This document shows, piece by piece, positions 13,708 to 16,847 of a stretch of DNA of 16,847 nt; within the stretch, counting starts at the first letter, position 1, and each line of letters opens with the position of its first letter. The notes below the pieces were generated by a model that was not told where the DNA came from, ran no database searches, and saw nothing but the letters and a program-made list of their open reading frames with translations. The position numbers and the translations under genes are program-made. Origin of the DNA: an uncultured Collinsella sp. (GTDB lineage: Bacteria > Actinomycetota > Coriobacteriia > Coriobacteriales > Coriobacteriaceae); contig CATZMG010000051.1 of assembly GCA_958421655.1 (NCBI GenBank), positions 1 to 16,847 of the forward strand, in the 5' to 3' direction.

Positions 13708-13859
13708 AAGTGGTAATGACCCTACCACGTTGCACTTTAGCAAACAAGAGTATTCGTATATAACGTTTAAAAAATGCAGGGATATGCTGGAAATAAGGGT
13801 GCGGCAATCTTGCGGCACAATAAGATGGCAACTGGCGCGCACCTATGAAAGGAACCTTT
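13708..13859. promoter_or_regulatory. Divergent promoter region between the lysine operon and the M20 gene
   Basis: A notably AT-rich core at about 13736-13775 (GTATATAACGTTTAAAAAAT) lies between the 5' end of the riboswitch and the M20 start. It can supply promoters both ways, for example TATAT in either strand. CACAAT at 13816-13821 is a possible -10 for the M20 gene. No clean -35/-10 pair can be fixed by eye. Confidence 0.4.
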
Positions 13860-15047
13860 ATGACCGAGCTCCAAGAACTCCGTTGCTATCGGCGCGACTT
13901 ACACAGGATCCCGGAGCTCGACTTCGATCTTCCGCAGACTATCGCCTATATCGAGGGCGTGTTGGCGCCGCTCGCTTGTGAGGTGACCCATCCGTGTCCG
14001 AGCTGCGTCTGTGCCTTCTTCGATGCCGGCGTGGGCGCTACGCATGCCACGGCGATTCGCGCCGATATGGATGCCCTGCCCATCGCGGAGGCAACGGGCG
14101 TTGCCTTTGCCTCGACTCATCCCGGCAAAATGCACGCGTGCGGACACGATGGACACATGGCCATGGCGCTCGCGGCGGCGACTTTTGTCGACCGAGCGAT
14201 TCGTGAGCAACCGGGTGCCATCAAGCGCAACGTGCTCTTTGTGTTCCAGCCTGCCGAGGAGACGACCGGCGGCGCCAAGACAGTGTGCGAGAGCGGCGTA
14301 TTCGAGCGCTATGGGGCAGATCGCATCTTCGGCTTCCATGTATGGCCCGATTTGCCCGCCGGTACGTTGGCGAGCTGTTCCGGTCCGCTGCTGGCGCGCT
14401 CAAGCGAGACGCACATTCATATCCATGGCACGAGCATCCATATCGCCAAGACCTACGGCGTTCCCGTAAACGAATCGCACGATGCCGCGCTGGCGGCGGC
14501 CAAGTTCTTAGTTTCCGAGCGCGAGCTCATGGATGAGCTGGGTGCCGACGAGCCTTGCATTGGTAAGTTTGGCCTGCTGCAGGCCGGCACCGTCTGCAAT
14601 GCGGTGGCGGGGGAGGCACATGTGGCTGGCAGCCTGCGCGTGTTTACGGACGGTATGTTCGACCGTGCGCGTGAGGGCGTGCGGCGCGTGTTGGACGAGG
14701 CCTGCGCCGCAACGGGCTGTACGTACGATCTCGATTTTGCCGAGGGCTATCCGCCAGTCGATAACGACCCCGAGCTGTTTGCCTGCATTGCGCCTGCCTT
14801 GTCCGAGCTGCAACTTGTGGACGAGCCGCTGCTAATCGCCGAGGATTTCGCGTTCTATCAGCGCCATCTGCCGGGCGTGTTCTTCTTGCTGGGCACGGGC
14901 GTGCCAGAGGGACAAGAAAACCCGAGCGATTCGGGTGGCTGTCCCGCCTATGCCATGAGCGCTCTGCATACCGATACCATGCTCTTTGACGAGGAAATCC
15001 TGCTCAAAGGCCTCGATGTCTACAAACGATTGCTTTTGCTTGCTTAA
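13860..15047 (+). CDS. M20D-family amidohydrolase, candidate N-acetyl-diaminopimelate deacetylase
   Basis: 395 aa. The start is ATG 13860 (MTELQELRCYRRDLHRIPELDF) because AAAGGAACC lies 7-8 nt upstream; the ATG at 13845 would overlap that site. Two-metal M20D peptidase/hippuricase family: RRDLHRIPEL (11-20), DMDALPI (69-75), metal ligands Cys94 and His96 in MHACGHD, Glu133-Glu134 (QPAEE), His160 (FHVWPDLPAGT), and His370 (SALHTDTMLFDEE). The lid-domain His, usually in a GGH motif, appears as SIH (192-194). The family removes acyl groups from amino acids; YkuR of B. subtilis is the N-acetyl-diaminopimelate deacetylase. Its position divergent from lysA-dapA-dapB-dapH supports that role, but hippurate or indole-acetyl-amino acid hydrolysis cannot be excluded. 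No signal peptide, so cytoplasmic. Confidence 0.88.
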   Translation: MTELQELRCYRRDLHRIPELDFDLPQTIAYIEGVLAPLACEVTHPCPSCVCAFFDAGVGATHATAIRADMDALPIAEATGVAFASTHPGKMHACGHDGHMAMALAAATFVDRAIREQPGAIKRNVLFVFQPAEETTGGAKTVCESGVFERYGADRIFGFHVWPDLPAGTLASCSGPLLARSSETHIHIHGTSIHIAKTYGVPVNESHDAALAAAKFLVSERELMDELGADEPCIGKFGLLQAGTVCNAVAGEAHVAGSLRVFTDGMFDRAREGVRRVLDEACAATGCTYDLDFAEGYPPVDNDPELFACIAPALSELQLVDEPLLIAEDFAFYQRHLPGVFFLLGTGVPEGQENPSDSGGCPAYAMSALHTDTMLFDEEILLKGLDVYKRLLLLA

Positions 15048-15076
15048 GTGGCGAAGAATACCTGTTCTAGAAAATA

Positions 15077-15097
15077 CGAACAGATGTACGGTATAAT
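15077..15097 (+). promoter_or_regulatory. higBA promoter with LexA-like site
   Basis: A perfect -10 TATAAT (15092-15097) gives a transcript start near 15104. Directly before it CGAACAGATGTACG (15077-15090) differs by one base from the Gram-positive SOS-box pattern CGAACNNNNGTTCG. An overlapping inverted repeat CTGTTC-N10-GAACAG (15062-15083) is an alternative operator. No good -35 is seen. Confidence 0.55.
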
Positions 15098-15124
15098 AGA
15101 GATGTAAGTCTATAGAAACGTTTG

Positions 15125-15137
15125 ACGTTATTAACGT
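15125..15137. promoter_or_regulatory. Palindrome ACGTTATTAACGT, HigA operator candidate
   Basis: 6-bp arms ACGTTA and TAACGT around one base, between the presumed transcript start and the higB ribosome binding site. HigA-type antitoxins bind short palindromes in their own promoter, so this is a natural autoregulation site. Confidence 0.45.
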
Positions 15138-15148
15138 AAGGCGATACT

Positions 15149-15430
15149 ATGATTGCATCATATAAAGATGAAGACACTGAACGCTTCGCAATGGGTGTGC
15201 GGATTAGGAAGCTCATTCCTTTTGAGCGGGTCGCCTTGAGGAAGATTCGCCAACTGCAGATCTGCGCTTCGCTTGATGATCTTCGCGTTCCGCCAGGCAA
15301 TCGTCTTGAAGCGTTGAAGGGCGATCGCGCTGGTCAATATAGCATCCGTGTTAATGAGCGCTATCGGGTCTGTTTTGAGTGGAGACAGGGGATGGCTTGG
15401 AATGTCGAAATCGTCGATTATCACAAGTGA
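15149..15430 (+). CDS. higB: HigB-type toxin, RelE superfamily mRNA interferase
   Basis: 93 aa, typical length. Ribosome-dependent mRNA interferase of a type II toxin-antitoxin pair. Family blocks: the opening IASYKDEDTERF, the SLDDLRVPPGNRLEALKGDRAGQYSIRVN core (41-69), and RYRVCFEW...VEIVDYHK at the C-terminus. The conserved basic and His residues of the family (Arg52, Lys57, Arg60, Arg67, Arg71, Arg73, His92) are present, so it looks intact. The start ATG 15149 has AAGG about 9 nt upstream. It is first in the operon, before its antitoxin as in HigBA systems, and overlaps it by 29 nt. The promoter before it is AT-richer than the surroundings, consistent with a gene of accessory origin. Confidence 0.93.
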   Translation: MIASYKDEDTERFAMGVRIRKLIPFERVALRKIRQLQICASLDDLRVPPGNRLEALKGDRAGQYSIRVNERYRVCFEWRQGMAWNVEIVDYHK

Positions 15431-15743
15431 TGAGACCGCGCCCGATTTGCTGTCGCCGGTGACTCCTGGTGAACTTCTCAAAGAGGAATTTCTTGTTCCT
15501 ATGGGCATTTCTCAATATCGCCTTGCTAAGGAGACCGGGATTCCGGCACAGCGTATTGGGCAGATTATTTTGGGAAGGCGTCGTGTTACGGCTGACACCG
15601 ATCTTCGCCTTTGCCGCTACTTTGGCCTAACGGATGGCTATTGGCTTCGCGCTCAGATGGCGTTTGACCTCGAGGCAGAGAAGAGGCGCATCGAGCCGGA
15701 GCTGGATAAGATCGTTCCCGTTCAGCGGGCCGTTGCGTTGTAG
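15402..15743 (+). CDS. higA: HigA-type antitoxin, XRE-family DNA-binding protein
   Basis: 113 aa from ATG 15402, chosen for the GGGGATGG site about 8-12 nt upstream and because HigA proteins usually have few residues before TPGELLKEEFL; an in-frame ATG at 15348 would add 18 residues read through higB. The helix-turn-helix spans about 36-60 (ISQYRLAKETGIPAQRIGQIILGRR), followed by the HigA signature TADTDLRLCRYFGLTDGYWLRAQMAFDLE. It neutralises HigB and represses the shared promoter. The 29-nt overlap with higB suggests translational coupling. The C-terminus after residue 92 is charged and probably flexible. Confidence 0.93.
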   Translation: MSKSSIITSDETAPDLLSPVTPGELLKEEFLVPMGISQYRLAKETGIPAQRIGQIILGRRRVTADTDLRLCRYFGLTDGYWLRAQMAFDLEAEKRRIEPELDKIVPVQRAVAL

Positions 15744-15772
15744 CGCTCAAAGATATTGAGGTTGGAGTGACG

Positions 15773-16096
15773 ATGGAACGACGCCGACAGACTGCCGTGT
15801 ATAGTCCGGGTGGATGCGGGTGTGGCTTGCTGCTGATTCCGGTCATCGTCGTGAGCGTTGGCTTGATGTTTGTGCTTGCCGGGCTGGCCGCAGCGGCGCT
15901 CGTGCTGCTGATTGTGGCTATTGGCGTGACGATTTGGCTCTGCCGCAATCGCGAGCAACGTCGTGCCGACGGCAAGACCGATGTGGGATGGATTGTCTTT
16001 TTGGTTACCGCCTACCTGTTGAGCATCGGCTACCTTGTGTTCTTTGTTTTGCTGCTCGTTAGCACCTTTACCGGGGAATCCGTCACGGTGGGCTAG
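15773..16096 (+). CDS. Small membrane protein of unknown function
   Basis: 107 aa from ATG 15773 (MERRRQTAVYSPGGCGCG), with GGAG at 6 nt; the GTG at 15767 overlaps that site. The N-terminus is basic with a GGCGCG turn. Then come a long hydrophobic stretch at about 19-58, enough for two membrane segments, a charged loop CRNREQRRADGKTD (59-72) that should lie in the cytoplasm, and a third segment at 73-98 (VGWIVFLVTAYLLSIGYLVFFVLL). No catalytic motif. It begins 29 nt after higA in the same direction with no terminator between, so it may be transcribed with the toxin-antitoxin pair. Family not recognised. Confidence 0.75.
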   Translation: MERRRQTAVYSPGGCGCGLLLIPVIVVSVGLMFVLAGLAAAALVLLIVAIGVTIWLCRNREQRRADGKTDVGWIVFLVTAYLLSIGYLVFFVLLLVSTFTGESVTVG

Positions 16097-16113
16097 GCTT
16101 CGACGAGCCTTTT
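16095..16113 (+). terminator. Short terminator-like hairpin
   Basis: AGGCTT-CGAC-GAGCCT (16095-16110), six pairs including one G-U, followed by TTT. It overlaps the stop codon of the small membrane protein gene. Weak but in the right place. Confidence 0.4.
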
Positions 16114-16467
16114 GAGGATGAGGCGAGGGGGCGGACTCTGAATGAACAGCGTCCCACGTCAATATGTTTCATTCGTTGTGTAGCAATCCGAATGTGCAAG
16201 CGTTTGGCGTGAGAGTGCCGCCGCCAGCAACACGGGGATGCAGGCCGCGATCGCCAGCCCCCATGCCAGCTCATCGCAATAGATTCCATAAGGACCCACC
16301 AACAGGACATAGGCCAACTTGCGAGCCCATCATCCACTGCGGTCGCAAATCAGCTGTCAGCTGAATCGTCGCTATAAATCGCGAGGTAAAATGTCCAAAG
16401 ATTGATGGACGGTTCGCAGAATTTGCAAGGGTCATTGAGAAAGTAAAGCTGCGAGAAAGGAAGAGCC
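16114..16467. other. Intergenic stretch without an intact gene
   Basis: About 350 bp between the small membrane protein and the EcsC-like gene. It contains the minus-strand membrane-protein remnant (16159-16329), two adjacent CAGCTG words at 16351-16362, and TAAAAT at 16387-16392, a possible -10 for the EcsC-like gene with no clear -35. No RNA gene was recognised. Confidence 0.5.
16159..16329 (-). pseudogene. C-terminal remnant of a membrane protein, MATE-transporter-like
   Basis: A 56-codon open stretch on the minus strand ends in a natural TGA and is blocked by TGA just upstream. It has no start codon with a ribosome binding site. It reads WARKLAYVLLVGPYGIYCDE and then LAWGLAIAACIPVLLAAALS, two hydrophobic segments separated by a short loop, before a polar tail. 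The pattern resembles the last two helices of MATE-type efflux proteins. The rest of the gene is not recognisable upstream (16330-16467), so this is best seen as the decayed end of a lost gene. Family assignment is tentative. Confidence 0.35.
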
Positions 16468-16847
16468 ATGGCTAAGAAGGCGGGAGAGAAGGAAACGGTT
16501 GAAAAGGCCAAAGGCTTCGAGATTCCCATCGATGAGTAATCGGCCGGCAAGCTGCTCGATACCATCTACAGGAGCGCGCTGAATGGCGTCCCTAAGGTGA
16601 GTCGTTCGGTCGACGAGATGGTTGCTGACTACACGGGAAAGGCGAAGTCGCCCGATGATGCCGCGAGGGCACTCGCAAAGTGGCAGGTCATGAAATGCGG
16701 AACCTCAGGTTTCGTCACCGGGCTCGGGGGCTTGATTACGCTTCCGGTCGCAATTCCCGCGAACATAAGCAGCGTCATGTACGTTCAGATGCGCATGATC
16801 GCCTGCATCGCGAAGATTGGTGGCTATGACGTTACGTCCGACCAAGT
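16468..16847 (+). pseudogene. EcsC-family-like protein, interrupted by an in-frame TAA and cut by the window end
   Basis: The ATG at 16468 has AAAGGAAG upstream and reads MAKKAGEKETVEKAKGFEIP, then IDE, a TAA at 16537-16539 (codon 24), and continues in the same frame as SAGKLLDTIYRSALNGVPKV to the window edge without another stop. The downstream part carries an EcsC-like pattern: ALAKWQVMKCGTSGFVTGLGG, then LITLPVAIPANISSVMYVQM and RMIACIAKIGGYDV, with a hydrophobic Gly/Pro-rich segment. One base change (for example TTA to TAA) would explain the break. No good restart signal for the distal part was seen; ATG 16618 and GTG 16597 are weak. It could be a recent pseudogene or a sequencing error. 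EcsC-family proteins are membrane-associated with poorly known roles. Confidence 0.7.

Noticed and set aside
13480..13763. Small open frames in both strands within the lysA leader
   Set aside because: They cross the lysine riboswitch and have no start signals or family features.
1..16847. CRISPR arrays, tRNA or rRNA genes, insertion sequences and prophage genes
   Set aside because: No regularly spaced repeats, cloverleaf sequences, transposase or phage motifs were seen by eye on either strand.

Overview
The window looks like a chromosomal segment of a high-GC, Gram-positive gut actinobacterium of the class Coriobacteriia, most likely Collinsella. This rests on GC-rich codon use, strong GGAG-type ribosome binding sites and the gene families present. 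The assignment comes from family recognition, not from a search.

Layout. Positions 23-2424 (minus strand) hold two proteins without assigned function. One is 435 aa, with a LOTUS/winged-helix-like N-terminus, a long acidic Pro/Glu/Ala linker and a compact C-terminal domain. The other is 317 aa, a membrane protein with a Ser/Thr/Gly/Asn-rich tail. Positions 2628-9432 (plus strand) carry housekeeping genes as single units: glutamine-dependent NAD+ synthetase, a DapL-like class I/II aminotransferase, L-lactate dehydrogenase, a DUF2974 (Mbeg1-like) alpha/beta hydrolase and a 37-kDa nucleoid-associated protein (NdpA/YejK family). Most are separated by terminator-like hairpins. A 98-nt imperfect palindrome (9537-9634) separates this block from the minus-strand lysine/diaminopimelate operon at 9678-13479.

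The lysine operon is the most interesting part. Its first gene is a single reading frame joining diaminopimelate decarboxylase (LysA, last step) to dihydrodipicolinate synthase (DapA, first committed step). A textbook internal Shine-Dalgarno and ATG lie at the DapA boundary, so a free DapA could be made as well. It is followed by dapB, which starts at a TTG overlapping the upstream stop, and by dapH. A lysine riboswitch (L-box) precedes the operon at about 13551-13707, and its closing-helix strand can alternatively pair next to the lysA ribosome binding site. Divergently, an M20 amidohydrolase (13860-15047) is a candidate N-acetyl-diaminopimelate deacetylase. With DapH and perhaps the distant aminotransferase, it could complete the acetylase branch of the pathway.

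Positions 15050-16847 are accessory in character: an AT-richer promoter with a LexA-like site, a HigB/HigA toxin-antitoxin pair, a small membrane protein, a decayed fragment of a membrane protein, and the start of an EcsC-like gene interrupted by an in-frame TAA and cut by the window end. I saw no tRNA, rRNA, CRISPR array or insertion sequence.
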